DNA of 64,000 bases, from positions 434,001 through 498,000 of the forward strand of contig NZ_JABAIH010000001.1 in NCBI RefSeq assembly GCF_012641395.1, written 5' to 3'. Every line of letters begins with the position of its first letter. Position 1 is the stretch's first letter. The position numbers and the translations under genes were made by a program. This DNA is from Rhizobium sp. P32RR-XVIII. Its GTDB lineage: Bacteria; Pseudomonadota; Alphaproteobacteria; Rhizobiales; Rhizobiaceae. Below, piece after piece: positions 27,365 to 35,580 of the stretch. A model generated the notes under the pieces. It did not search any database. It was not told where the DNA came from and saw nothing but the letters and a program-made list of their open reading frames with translations.

Positions 27365-28303
27365 GGCACGCCTGATTTCCGATACTCGCAAACGATGCTC
27401 GTGTTTCCACCTCGCTTGCCTGACCTCGCAGCATGCGCTTAAATCACAATAGTATCAGATGCTTGTAGATATTTTAGGGGAGGTTGAAATTTCCAAATTT
27501 GGCCGTGAGTGCGCGCCAGTTGCTTTCATGCCCATTGGGTCATCCCTAGCCCCGCTTGGGCGCTGACGAGCCGCTATGGCCAACTGAGGGTATGCCCGAA
27601 AGCAAACCCATCTCTATAATGAAACATTATCCGACCGAGAGAATAAATATCATTGAAATCAGGTTTCGACTGTAGTCGTGTTCTGTATTTACGGTCCGTA
27701 AAGCGGCTACGCTATGCGGTTGTGCTGTAATAATAGCGCCGATCTAGCGTATGTTCGGCTGTAATCAAGGTGTTGTACTGTTGATCATATTTAAACTATG
27801 TAGATCTCGTTGTTGAAAACAACAGATACGGCTTGTGGTATTCCGGGTGGATGAAATAACATGCGGCTGTCCTGCTGTTATGGCTAGGCGCAAATCATAA
27901 ACGATGCAATATATATGTCTCGTATAGGTTTGTTATGTGAAGCTGGAGGCTAAATAATAACTATTATATATTATTTATCTTTATATGTAGCTATAAAATC
28001 ATAACTGTATATATAATATGTATTTAGTAATATTATTATCTAGTACATATAATAGTATATATACTGGTACATATTTCCATCTGCGATGGGAAGGGTAAAC
28101 CGATATTCGGCAGAAAGTGCTAATATATAATCAGGTACAGGAGCTTAGGTTTCGCTTTCCGGTTTAAGCCGCCCGAAGGCGTTGCAAGCCGGTTTTAAAC
28201 CGAACGCGTATATTCCTAAAAGGGTCCGTTAGCCTTCCTAAGGTGCGAGCCAGCCCTACAGAACGGCCCGCTACCGGAATGCTCTATCCGCAGCCGTATC
28301 CAG
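27365..28303. other. AT-rich noncoding tract of the element
   Basis: Nearly 1 kb with no supportable gene. GC drops steeply at about 27940-28080, where TATATA/TTATTA blocks dominate. Inverted repeats are at 27616-27630 (ATAATG/CATTAT) and near 28190 (CGGTTT/AAACCG). It could be a replication origin, a promoter-rich spacer or simply degenerate DNA. Confidence 0.45.
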
Positions 28304-28939
28304 TCACATGCCCCACTTGGCGAGCGCCGTTTCGGCTCCGGCCTGATCATCCCTGATCCTGAGTACAGTCTGCCTCTTCAATCCGGTTGCTTTGGCGATC
28401 TCGGAAGTGCCATTGCCGATTGCTAGCATGTCCACGACCTGCCGGAACGTCTTACGGTCGTAACTGGGCTTCTTGCCACGGTATTTGTCGGTGTCGCCTT
28501 TCTTGGCGTCAATTCCGGCCCGCTGAGCGGCTTTCGTCGCTTCCGCCTGTGCTTGAGCCGTTGCCGCCATGAAGGCGATCAGTGCGTCCCTCACGGCCTG
28601 CCGTATCGGGTCTGTGGTCGCCCCATCGAAAGTCATCCCGTTGATTACCGTTTTGACGATCACGCCCTGCCGCATGAAGTGCCGAATAGCATCGGTCACG
28701 TCTTGGTAGTTGCGCCCCAACCTATCGACCCAACGGACCACCAGTACATCACCGTGGCGAAGCCTATCGTACAGTCTCCTGCCTTCTGGCCTGTCGGCAA
28801 GTCTCGTGCTTACACCTGATACGCCATCGTCTGCGATTACCTCGTCAATGACAAAGCCAGCCTGTTCGGCGTGTGTACGCTGGTGGTCAATCGTCTGGTC
28901 AATGGTCGATACACGAGCATACAGGATCGTCTTGGACAC
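28304..28939 (-). CDS. Serine recombinase (resolvase/invertase family)
   Basis: A 211-residue small serine recombinase. The N-terminal catalytic domain has YARVSTIDQT with the nucleophile Ser, DDGVSG, and the catalytic Arg motif VVRWVDRLGRNYQDV. The C-terminal helix-turn-helix is EIAKATGLKRQTVLRIRDD. Length is typical of Tn3-type resolvases and Hin-like invertases. No transposase is adjacent, so it may resolve element multimers or invert a segment. Repeated GTCC/GGAC motifs upstream (28930-29062) look like its binding sites. Confidence 0.92.
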   Translation of the reverse strand: MSKTILYARVSTIDQTIDHQRTHAEQAGFVIDEVIADDGVSGVSTRLADRPEGRRLYDRLRHGDVLVVRWVDRLGRNYQDVTDAIRHFMRQGVIVKTVINGMTFDGATTDPIRQAVRDALIAFMAATAQAQAEATKAAQRAGIDAKKGDTDKYRGKKPSYDRKTFRQVVDMLAIGNGTSEIAKATGLKRQTVLRIRDDQAGAETALAKWGM

Positions 28940-28964
28940 CGCTCATTCCTTTATCCGTTAGGGT

Positions 28965-29062
28965 GATGTCCATTAAAATGCATGTCCGTTGAGCCAAGTC
29001 AACCCTTATGGACATGCTTGTGCACCTTGCTGCAGATGTACGTTGAGGTATGCCCTTGCGGA
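28965..29062. promoter_or_regulatory. Candidate res (recombination) site upstream of the serine recombinase
   Basis: GATGTCC (28965-28971), GCATGTCC (28980-28987), its inverse GGACATGC (29010-29017) and GCGGACAG (29056-29063) recur across the recombinase promoter, with TTGGACAC at 28932-28939 inside the gene start. The 28980/29010 pair is a perfect 8-bp inverted repeat. Resolvases bind such repeated half-sites. The rest of the 384-bp gap (28940-29323) shows nothing else. Confidence 0.5.
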
Positions 29063-29323
29063 CAGGGTGCCATACCCTTCCTTATGTAGTTTGAGATGAA
29101 GTGCATTCTCGACAGTTATGAACACACCTTGCGCTGTGTCGGAATTCGAATGCACCGGACGGACAGCAGCCCGTTGGGGGAAGTGGCTGGGCGAAGGAAC
29201 GTAAATACCCCCTCGGAAAAAAATCTAGTTTTGGGGATAGCGCGCTGTCGCAATGTCTAGTTCGCCTGCACTAGTGTATGCCTGACGCACGTGTTGACGT
29301 TGAAGGCCGGGGATAGCGCAGCA

Positions 29324-30058
29324 ATGAAGTGGATTACGGCAACTGACCTACAGCACTGGGCAGCGACATTATCTGCACGTGCCGCTTTCCCGGAGCTGAT
29401 AGCTGATCTGATCAGAGCTACGGCAAGAGAAATCCAGAGCTTTAGATTCCCTAGTGGCAACAAGGCACAGGTAAGGGGTTTCGACGGATGGCTTCAAGCA
29501 ACCGGCGTTGCGCCTTATGTTCCCGATGGGTTGTCCGTATGGGAGTTTGGTGCAAGTGGAGCAAATGCTACCAAAGCATTGAGTGACTTCAACAAGCGCT
29601 CCAAAGAGGTGTCGGCGGACAGGCAGAAAGAGACAACCCTCGTGCTTGCCTCGCCCTACACGTGGGACGACCCCCAGAATAAGCTCCCAGACTGGATCGC
29701 TGACCGCAAAAAATCGTCGGACTGGAAGGACATCATCTTCCTTGATGGTGTGCAGATAGAGGACTGGCTCCAGCTATGCCCCGGCGTATCAGCTAGGTAC
29801 GCTGTGGAGATGCAGCTTCGTCCCTTGGAGGGGGCTCAGAGTTCCGACGAATTCTGGCAAGAATTTACGTACAGGTTTAAGATACCGCTCACCGAGGAAG
29901 TTCTTCTCTGCGGGCGAGAGGCACAAGCTGACGAACTGCTACAAGGCCTTTTACATGGCCAAGGTTCCATTCAGTTTGCAGCCGACGCACCTGATGAGGT
30001 TATTGCCTTCGCTATCGCTGCTGTCGCAAAGCAGAGTGGGATACACGATTATTCTTAG
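29324..30058 (+). CDS. N-terminal part of large frameshifted element protein (nuclease-like)
   Basis: This frame starts at ATG 29324 (MKWITATDLQHWA) and ends at a TAG (30056-30058) in out-of-frame sequence. Residues 1-130 contain FRFPSGNKAQVRGFDGWL and then SVWEFGASG, spaced like the Asp and Glu strands of PD-(D/E)xK nucleases, but with Gly where the family has x-Lys. A second module starts near residue 195 (VLLCGREAQADELLQGL), like the start of a STAND ATPase, but no Walker A is seen. The meaningful coding appears to end near 30028, where the protein continues in the -1 frame. The nuclease reading is inference. Confidence 0.75.
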   Translation: MKWITATDLQHWAATLSARAAFPELIADLIRATAREIQSFRFPSGNKAQVRGFDGWLQATGVAPYVPDGLSVWEFGASGANATKALSDFNKRSKEVSADRQKETTLVLASPYTWDDPQNKLPDWIADRKKSSDWKDIIFLDGVQIEDWLQLCPGVSARYAVEMQLRPLEGAQSSDEFWQEFTYRFKIPLTEEVLLCGREAQADELLQGLLHGQGSIQFAADAPDEVIAFAIAAVAKQSGIHDYS

Positions 30059-33000
30059 AGAGCCGAATACTAGTCCTCGATACCCAGCACGCAGCACGTT
30101 CCTTTGCGCGAGATCGCGGGCGCAACCATATTTTCTTTCCCAGACTTCAAGCTAACGCCCTATCAGGACAACTGTCGAATATCGGACCTACGTTGATTGC
30201 CCTTGGCCGAGATCAGCCGAGCCGACAAGGCTTCCTCAACCGCCCGTCAACGTATGAGTTTGCGAAAGCACTACAGTCGCTAGGCATGCCCGATAATGAA
30301 GCTGACAGTCTCGCGCGTCACTCCGGCCGCAGTATAGTCGTGCTAGCAAGACAGTTTGGTTCTGGAAACATCGCTCGACCTGCCTGGGTTGAGCAAGGGC
30401 ACACCCTTATCCCAGCTGTATTGGCAGGAGGATGGGACGGAGGAAGTGATGTAGATTGCGAACTGGTCAAGTCGCTGATCGCAAACCAAGACTACCCTAC
30501 CTTCGAGGGGGGACTACGAAAGCTAGCGAAATCACAGGACCCGCCAATAGATAGCGAAGGACCTATCTGGAAAATCCGTGCCCCTGTCGATGCTTTTGTC
30601 CATCTGGCGCATCTCATCGGTAGGAGCGATCTAGATAGGCTGGGCGTGGCGGCGAGTAAGGTGTTTTCTGAGATCGACGCTCCTGTCGATCCGGATGCGC
30701 CGTTTATGCTACCGGGCACTGCACCACGGAAGCACAGCAGTTGGCTACGAGATGGAATTGCAAATACTCTATTGCAGATCGCTGTATTGAGCGAACAGGC
30801 TGAGCTTAATATTCCAGGCACAAACCCTCAGCAGTGGGTTGAGGAGATCGTTGCAAGTATTCCGGGGCTCGCCTCAGACTATCGGCTCATTGCCAGCATG
30901 AAAAACGAGCTTTGGATGCTGATGGAGGCAGCGCCTCGCCCTTTGCTATCCGCCCTCGGGGAACTACTCGAGGGTGATGGAGCGAAGGCCCTTGGCTTCT
31001 TTAGCACAGATGACGAACTATTCGCTCCAACAAGTTCACACACATACGTTCTGTGGGCGCTCGAAACTCTGGCATGGGACCCTCGTCACCTAGAGCAGGT
31101 GTCACCGTTACTGGCGAAATTGGCGAAGATCGACCCAGGTGGAAGGACAACAAACAGGCCCATCAACAGCCTAAGATCAATTTTGTTGTCATGGGCGCCG
31201 AACACCCATGCAACCTTGGAGCACAGGCTACGCGTCATCGACAAAACTACTGAATCCGTACCGGAGGTGGGCTGGGAGCTGCTAATGTCGCTGCTTCCTC
31301 GCACTCACGATACGAGTAGCCCCACTAGAAAGCCGAAATTCAGGGAAGCGGGGGCTTCGCAGGAGGAGGTACTTACCAACGCAAAAGTGTGGGCTGCACA
31401 GGACTACGTGGTCGAGCGTGCGCTTGAACAAGTCAGAAACAGCGGCTCTCGGTGGATCGATCTTATAGATAGGTTGGATGACTGGCCGTCTAAACAAAGA
31501 GCGAGCGCGTTTGCTGCCCTCGATAGCTGGCTGTCGTCTACAGACCAGCCTACCAAGGCGGTGTGGGCCGAATTGAACCAGCTACTTCATAAGCATTTAG
31601 CTTTTGCGGACGCCCAGTGGGCAATGTCGAGGGACGAACTTGCAACGCTACAGGACATAGTGCGACGTCATCAAGCCGATGACGTGGTAGAGCGGGTGAG
31701 TTGGCTGTTCAAAGAATGGTCGGTACAAGTAGGTACAAGCTTTGATGGCAACGATGCAGAGCTGAAGCAGCTTAGGATACAGGCACTAGTCGATATACTC
31801 GAAGCTGGCGAAGATGGAGAACTGTTTCGCCTCATCGATTTGGTCGGTCGCCCAGAGACAGTAGCGGTATCACTCTTGGACATTACGACTGATCCAGAGG
31901 AGATTAGTAGGTGGATCAAAGCATCCCTTAGCCACGGCACATTACCAGCTATTGATTGTGCGCGTGTCCTATCTGCGGGCGGACGCAACAATTCGGGAGA
32001 CGAGTGGAAGCAGCGTCTCATAATAGATGCTGCCAATGAGGGTTGGAGCACGGAGTTGGTTGCAACCCTTCTACTGAATTGGCCTGATACCGAAGACACA
32101 TGGGAATACGTGGCCGGACTGCAATCCGAGGTGAGGCAACTCTATTGGGCTAGAAAGTATCCATTCGGTCTTGAAAACCCCACGCCGGCTTCTGTGGATG
32201 CGATACAGAACTATCTACTAGCTTCTCGGCCAGCGGCTGCTTTGCAAGCGTCCCACAGGATCATCGCGGCAGTGCCAAGTAGTATGCTTCTGACGATGCT
32301 GAGACTGCTGCTTGAGGCAGACAATCCGCAGGAGCTTGGTCAGATGACGGGCTACTACGTTGAACATGTCTTCGAGGAACTGGACAAAAGACAAGACGTT
32401 GAGGTTAGTGACCTTGCGCAAATGGAGTACGCGTACTTTCCGATCATGGAACGTCGCCCCAGAAAACTCGTAATACATAAGCTGATGGCTCAAGACCCAG
32501 CGTTCTATATGTCTTTGATAACGTCGGTCTTTGGCCCCGCTACGAAACAAGGGGAAGCACCAGAGGGCGATGCTACCGAAAGCTCAGAGCAACAGCGAGC
32601 AAAATGGCGCAATGACTACCGCGTGTTGTCAGATTTCCATACGATCCCTGGCCAGGAGGGCGACGCAATTGATTACGACAAGCTGATGGCCTGGGTACAA
32701 GAGGTACGAAGACTCGGCGCTGAGGAGGATAGGGTCGTAATTACTGATCTGTACATAGGCCACATGCTGGCACATGCACCCGAAGATAAAGACAAAGCTT
32801 GGCCGCACGTCGCTGTCCGTAAGTTACTAGATAGCCTTACTATTGAGGACATTGAGCGTGGGATAATGACTGAGCGATACAATATGCGGGGTGTTTACAG
32901 CAAGTCATTGTACGAAGGTGGAAAGCAGGAGCTAGACATAGCGCGGCAGTACAAAGAGTGGGCGCACGCTACCTCAGCATTTCCGACAACTTCAATGATG

Positions 33001-33084
33001 CTAGACCGCATTGCCGAAAGCTACGAGCGCGATGCTGTTCGGGAGAATGAGAGAGCTGAACTTGATAAGTTGCGGGACACATGA
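30028..33084 (+). CDS. C-terminal part of large frameshifted element protein
   Basis: This frame makes sense from about 30028, in sequence continuing TRLFLESRILVLDTQHAARS. A TTG at 30193 is the first nominal start but has no ribosome site. The visible order is a Walker-B-like strand (RILVLDTQ), PTLIALGRDQPSRQGFLN, a helical winged-helix-like part (ADSLARHSGRSIVVLARQF), and then about 800 residues of alpha-helical solenoid to the stop at 33084. With one A restored near 30028 the joined product is about 1,253 residues. I do not recognise a named family; the layout resembles STAND-type defence proteins. It is probably non-functional as full-length protein unless the frame is corrected. Confidence 0.75.
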   Translation, partial: KAEWDTRLFLESRILVLDTQHAARSFARDRGRNHIFFPRLQANALSGQLSNIGPTLIALGRDQPSRQGFLNRPSTYEFAKALQSLGMPDNEADSLARHSGRSIVVLARQFGSGNIARPAWVEQGHTLIPAVLAGGWDGGSDVDCELVKSLIANQDYPTFEGGLRKLAKSQDPPIDSEGPIWKIRAPVDAFVHLAHLIGRSDLDRLGVAASKVFSEIDAPVDPDAPFMLPGTAPRKHSSWLRDGIANTLLQIAVLSEQAELNIPGTNPQQWVEEIVASIPGLASDYRLIASMKNELWMLMEAAPRPLLSALGELLEGDGAKALGFFSTDDELFAPTSSHTYVLWALETLAWDPRHLEQVSPLLAKLAKIDPGGRTTNRPINSLRSILLSWAPNTHATLEHRLRVIDKTTESVPEVGWELLMSLLPRTHDTSSPTRKPKFREAGASQEEVLTNAKVWAAQDYVVERALEQVRNSGSRWIDLIDRLDDWPSKQRASAFAALDSWLSSTDQPTKAVWAELNQLLHKHLAFADAQWAMSRDELATLQDIVRRHQADDVVERVSWLFKEWSVQVGTSFDGNDAELKQLRIQALVDILEAGEDGELFRLIDLVGRPETVAVSLLDITTDPEEISRWIKASLSHGTLPAIDCARVLSAGGRNNSGDEWKQRLIIDAANEGWSTELVATLLLNWPDTEDTWEYVAGLQSEVRQLYWARKYPFGLENPTPASVDAIQNYLLASRPAAALQASHRIIAAVPSSMLLTMLRLLLEADNPQELGQMTGYYVEHVFEELDKRQDVEVSDLAQMEYAYFPIMERRPRKLVIHKLMAQDPAFYMSLITSVFGPATKQGEAPEGDATESSEQQRAKWRNDYRVLSDFHTIPGQEGDAIDYDKLMAWVQEVRRLGAEEDRVVITDLYIGHMLAHAPEDKDKAWPHVAVRKLLDSLTIEDIERGIMTERYNMRGVYSKSLYEGGKQELDIARQYKEWAHATSAFPTTSMMLDRIAESYERDAVRENERAELDKLRDT

Positions 33085-33246
33085 TGGGTGATCTGTCAGC
33101 CCCCTAAATCTGGTAGCCGCCAAACGGGATTATGCCGGTTTCCGCTTTTACAGCTGCTTCCTAAGTCATTGATTCCCAAAGGCTTGGGTGGTAGCTGTTT
33201 CTGTAAAACTTTTGGACTAACTCATTGAAAACATTGGATTGGGGTC

Positions 33247-33294
33247 CAGCTTCCCAAGCTGAATACGAGGGTTCGATTCCCTTCACCCGCTCCA
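33247..33294 (+). repeat. Right attachment repeat (displaced tRNA-Gly 3' end)
   Basis: This 48-bp repeat of 25000-25047 includes the anticodon loop, T arm, 3' acceptor strand and CCA of tRNA-Gly, with no 5' half. Its CACCCGC matches the 5' strand GCGGGTG perfectly, so it is likely the host's original 3' end, displaced by insertion. The 162 bp before it (33085-33246) hold no visible gene. Confidence 0.88.
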
Positions 33295-33320
33295 GCTTCT
33301 GCCCGACCTACAATGCCGTT

Positions 33321-33351
33321 GAAAAACAAATGGGCAGCCGAAGCCGCCCAT
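33321..33351 (-). terminator. Intrinsic terminator of the chemoreceptor gene
   Basis: On the minus strand ATGGGCGGC/GCTGCCCAT forms a stem (33351-33330) with one mismatch around TTCG, followed by TTTGTTTTT (33329-33321). It lies 26 bp past the stop of the chemoreceptor. Confidence 0.8.
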
Positions 33352-33376
33352 CCTGATCATCTGATTTTCGGTGTTT

Positions 33377-35377
33377 TCAAAACTCCGTCCAGTCTGCTTC
33401 CTTGCTGGCCGGGGACGTGCTGCCGCCCCCGAAGGCACCGGCAAGTTTTTGGCCAAGCGCGCGCGCAGGGGAGACCGTCGGCCGCGCATTGCCTTCGCTT
33501 GCAACGCGGATCGCGCGCTTGGACGCCGGTGCGGGACGGGCCGCAGGCCGCGGCGTACCATGCGAGATGGAAGGCGCTGCTACCGCGATACTGCCCGTTC
33601 CGGTCAGCTTGAACTGGCCGAGCAGATCGTTGAGCGCCGCTGCCTCGGTCGCCAGGCCGTGGCTCGCCGCGGTCGATTCCTCGACCATTGCAGCATTCTG
33701 CTGCGTGCCCTGGTCCATCGCGTTCACCGAGGTGTTGATCTCCTGCAGGCCGATGGACTGCTCGCGGGAGGCCTCGGCAATCGCATGGACATGGCTGTTG
33801 ATCTCCTGCACTTCGTGAAGGATGGTTTCGAGCGCCTTGCCAGTCTCGCCGACGAGCGCGACGCCGGTCTCCACATGCGCGCCGGACGTGGTGATCAGCG
33901 CCTTGATCTCTTTCGCTGCATTGGCGGAGCGCTGGGCAAGTTCGCGCACCTCCTGGGCGACGACCGCAAAGCCCTTACCGGCTTCACCTGCGCGGGCGGC
34001 CTCGACGCCGGCATTGAGCGCCAAGAGGTTCGTCTGGAAGGCGATGTCGTCGATGACACCGATGATGTTGGAGATCTCGCCGGAGGACTTCTCGATCTCC
34101 TGCATGGCATCGACCGCCTTGCGCACCACGTCGCTTGACTTCTCGGCCCCGGCGCGGGTGCGGGTGACGAGCTGGCTCACTTCCGCCGCACGCTTTGCCG
34201 CATCCCTGACGGTGGTCGTAATCTCCTCGAGTGCTGCGGCGGTCTCCTCGACAGAAGCGGCCTGCTGTTCGGTGCGCTTGGAAAGCGCATCCGCCGAAGA
34301 GCGGATCTCGTTGGCCCCGGCATTGATCGCCGTGGCATTCGAGCCGACCGAGACCATCGTCTCGTTGAGCCTGCTCGCCGAGTTGTTGAAGTCGAGGCGC
34401 AACGAGTCGAGATGCGCCGCAAACGGCGTCTCGATACGGGAAACGAGGTCGCCTTCTGCAAGACCACGCAGGCCTTCTCCAAGCGAGTGCATGGCGCGCT
34501 CCAGTTCGCTCGCTTCCGCATTGCGCTGTGCATCCCTTTCCTGGCGCTCGCGGTCGCTGAGATTGCGGTCGGCCACAGCGCGCTCTTCCAGATTGACGCG
34601 TTCGATCTCGTTGTTGCGGAAGACCTGCACGGCCTGTGCCATGAGGCCGATTTCGTCGCGGCGGTCGAGGCCGATGATCTCGCCGCTGGTGTCGCCTTCG
34701 GCGAGCGACTTCATCCCCTCGCGGAGCCTCGTGATCGGCGCTGCGATGCCCGTCTGGGCGATGTAGATACCAAATCCGATAAGAGCCAGCGTGGCGATGC
34801 CGATGATGGCGAAGCAGAGATTGATACGCTGGTTCATCGTATCGGAGAGCGCGTCGCCGCCGTCGTTGAGCTGCTTCATCAGCGCGTCATTGTTGGCGAT
34901 CAACTTCGGCGTGATGGCCGCAACCCCGGCGCTGACCTGGGCGATCGCATCCGCCGCGCCCTTCTCGTCGCCGGAATTGCGCAGGTCGAGCGCCTTCTTT
35001 GTTACTCCTTCCAGCGCTGTGACATCCGCCACGAGCTCATCCACGGCGGCCTTCCGGCTCGGCACGAGCTCGGCCACCTGCAGGAGGCGGTCCCGAGCCT
35101 GGCCGAACTTCGAAGCGGCCTTGGCTGCGGCCTCCGATTCCTTCGAGCCGGCCTGCAGGTTCAGCGAGAAGCTCGCCTGGAGGACGGAGGAGAGAACCGA
35201 GGAGTTTGCCCGCGAACCCTGCATGGCGGCGAGCGCCTCATGGTCTATGAACGTGCTGTATTGCTGATCGGCGCCCTTGAATTCGCGCACAACATAGACA
35301 AGGCCGGCAATCGAGATGAGACCGAGGAGAACGACGACCGAAAGGATCTTCGTTCGAATTTTCATATTCTTCAACAT
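33377..35377 (-). CDS. Methyl-accepting chemotaxis protein
   Basis: A 666-residue chemoreceptor. Helix 1 is at about residues 8-28, a four-helix periplasmic sensor domain reaches about residue 185, and helix 2 ([17 protein letters not shown]) is near 190-210. A HAMP domain follows, then a second HAMP-like linker, then the signalling domain with the hairpin core [21 protein letters not shown] and [20 protein letters not shown]. It ends in DWTEF, which looks like the C-terminal pentapeptide that docks CheR/CheB. Start ATG 35377; a Met four residues later is possible. The ligand is unknown. Confidence 0.95.
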   Translation of the reverse strand: MLKNMKIRTKILSVVVLLGLISIAGLVYVVREFKGADQQYSTFIDHEALAAMQGSRANSSVLSSVLQASFSLNLQAGSKESEAAAKAASKFGQARDRLLQVAELVPSRKAAVDELVADVTALEGVTKKALDLRNSGDEKGAADAIAQVSAGVAAITPKLIANNDALMKQLNDGGDALSDTMNQRINLCFAIIGIATLALIGFGIYIAQTGIAAPITRLREGMKSLAEGDTSGEIIGLDRRDEIGLMAQAVQVFRNNEIERVNLEERAVADRNLSDRERQERDAQRNAEASELERAMHSLGEGLRGLAEGDLVSRIETPFAAHLDSLRLDFNNSASRLNETMVSVGSNATAINAGANEIRSSADALSKRTEQQAASVEETAAALEEITTTVRDAAKRAAEVSQLVTRTRAGAEKSSDVVRKAVDAMQEIEKSSGEISNIIGVIDDIAFQTNLLALNAGVEAARAGEAGKGFAVVAQEVRELAQRSANAAKEIKALITTSGAHVETGVALVGETGKALETILHEVQEINSHVHAIAEASREQSIGLQEINTSVNAMDQGTQQNAAMVEESTAASHGLATEAAALNDLLGQFKLTGTGSIAVAAPSISHGTPRPAARPAPASKRAIRVASEGNARPTVSPARALGQKLAGAFGGGSTSPASKEADWTEF

Positions 35378-35580
35378 GGAGTCTTGCCCGCGCCGGGATG
35401 CCCCGGCCCTTGTGGAGATGAAATGGGAAATACCTTGGATGCGACGTGCGCGTCATGCGGCCGGCCAAAAGCCATCGTCGTCTGTCGCATAAGAATCGAT
35501 ATTGCTTAATGGTGGCCTAACGCGCAAAGGTTAGATCCGTGCAATTTCTAGGCATGCATTTCTAGGCGCGTTCGGTTTGG

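Larger units (their letters stand above)
25000..33294. mobile_element. 8.2-kb integrative element in tRNA-Gly
   Basis: The element lies between 48-bp imperfect direct repeats at 25000-25047 (inside tRNA-Gly) and 33247-33294, which agree at 43 of 48 positions. A tyrosine integrase gene begins 9 bp inside the left repeat, the usual arrangement for tRNA-targeting islands. Cargo: an exported unknown protein, a structured and AT-rich noncoding tract, a serine recombinase, and a large frameshifted gene. There are no phage structural, replication or conjugation genes, so it is a small genomic island or satellite-like element rather than a prophage. Confidence 0.88.

Noticed and set aside
28304..28939. 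A Tn3-family transposon
   Set aside because: There is a resolvase-like gene but no transposase and no terminal inverted repeats that I can see.
30023..30035. Programmed -1 ribosomal frameshift at the split of the large gene
   Set aside because: The sequence GCAAAG lacks a proper X XXY YYZ heptamer in the zero frame, and no downstream pseudoknot is evident. A lost base explains it more simply.
25000..33294. A prophage in tRNA-Gly
   Set aside because: No capsid, tail, lysis or replication genes; only an integrase, a recombinase and cargo.
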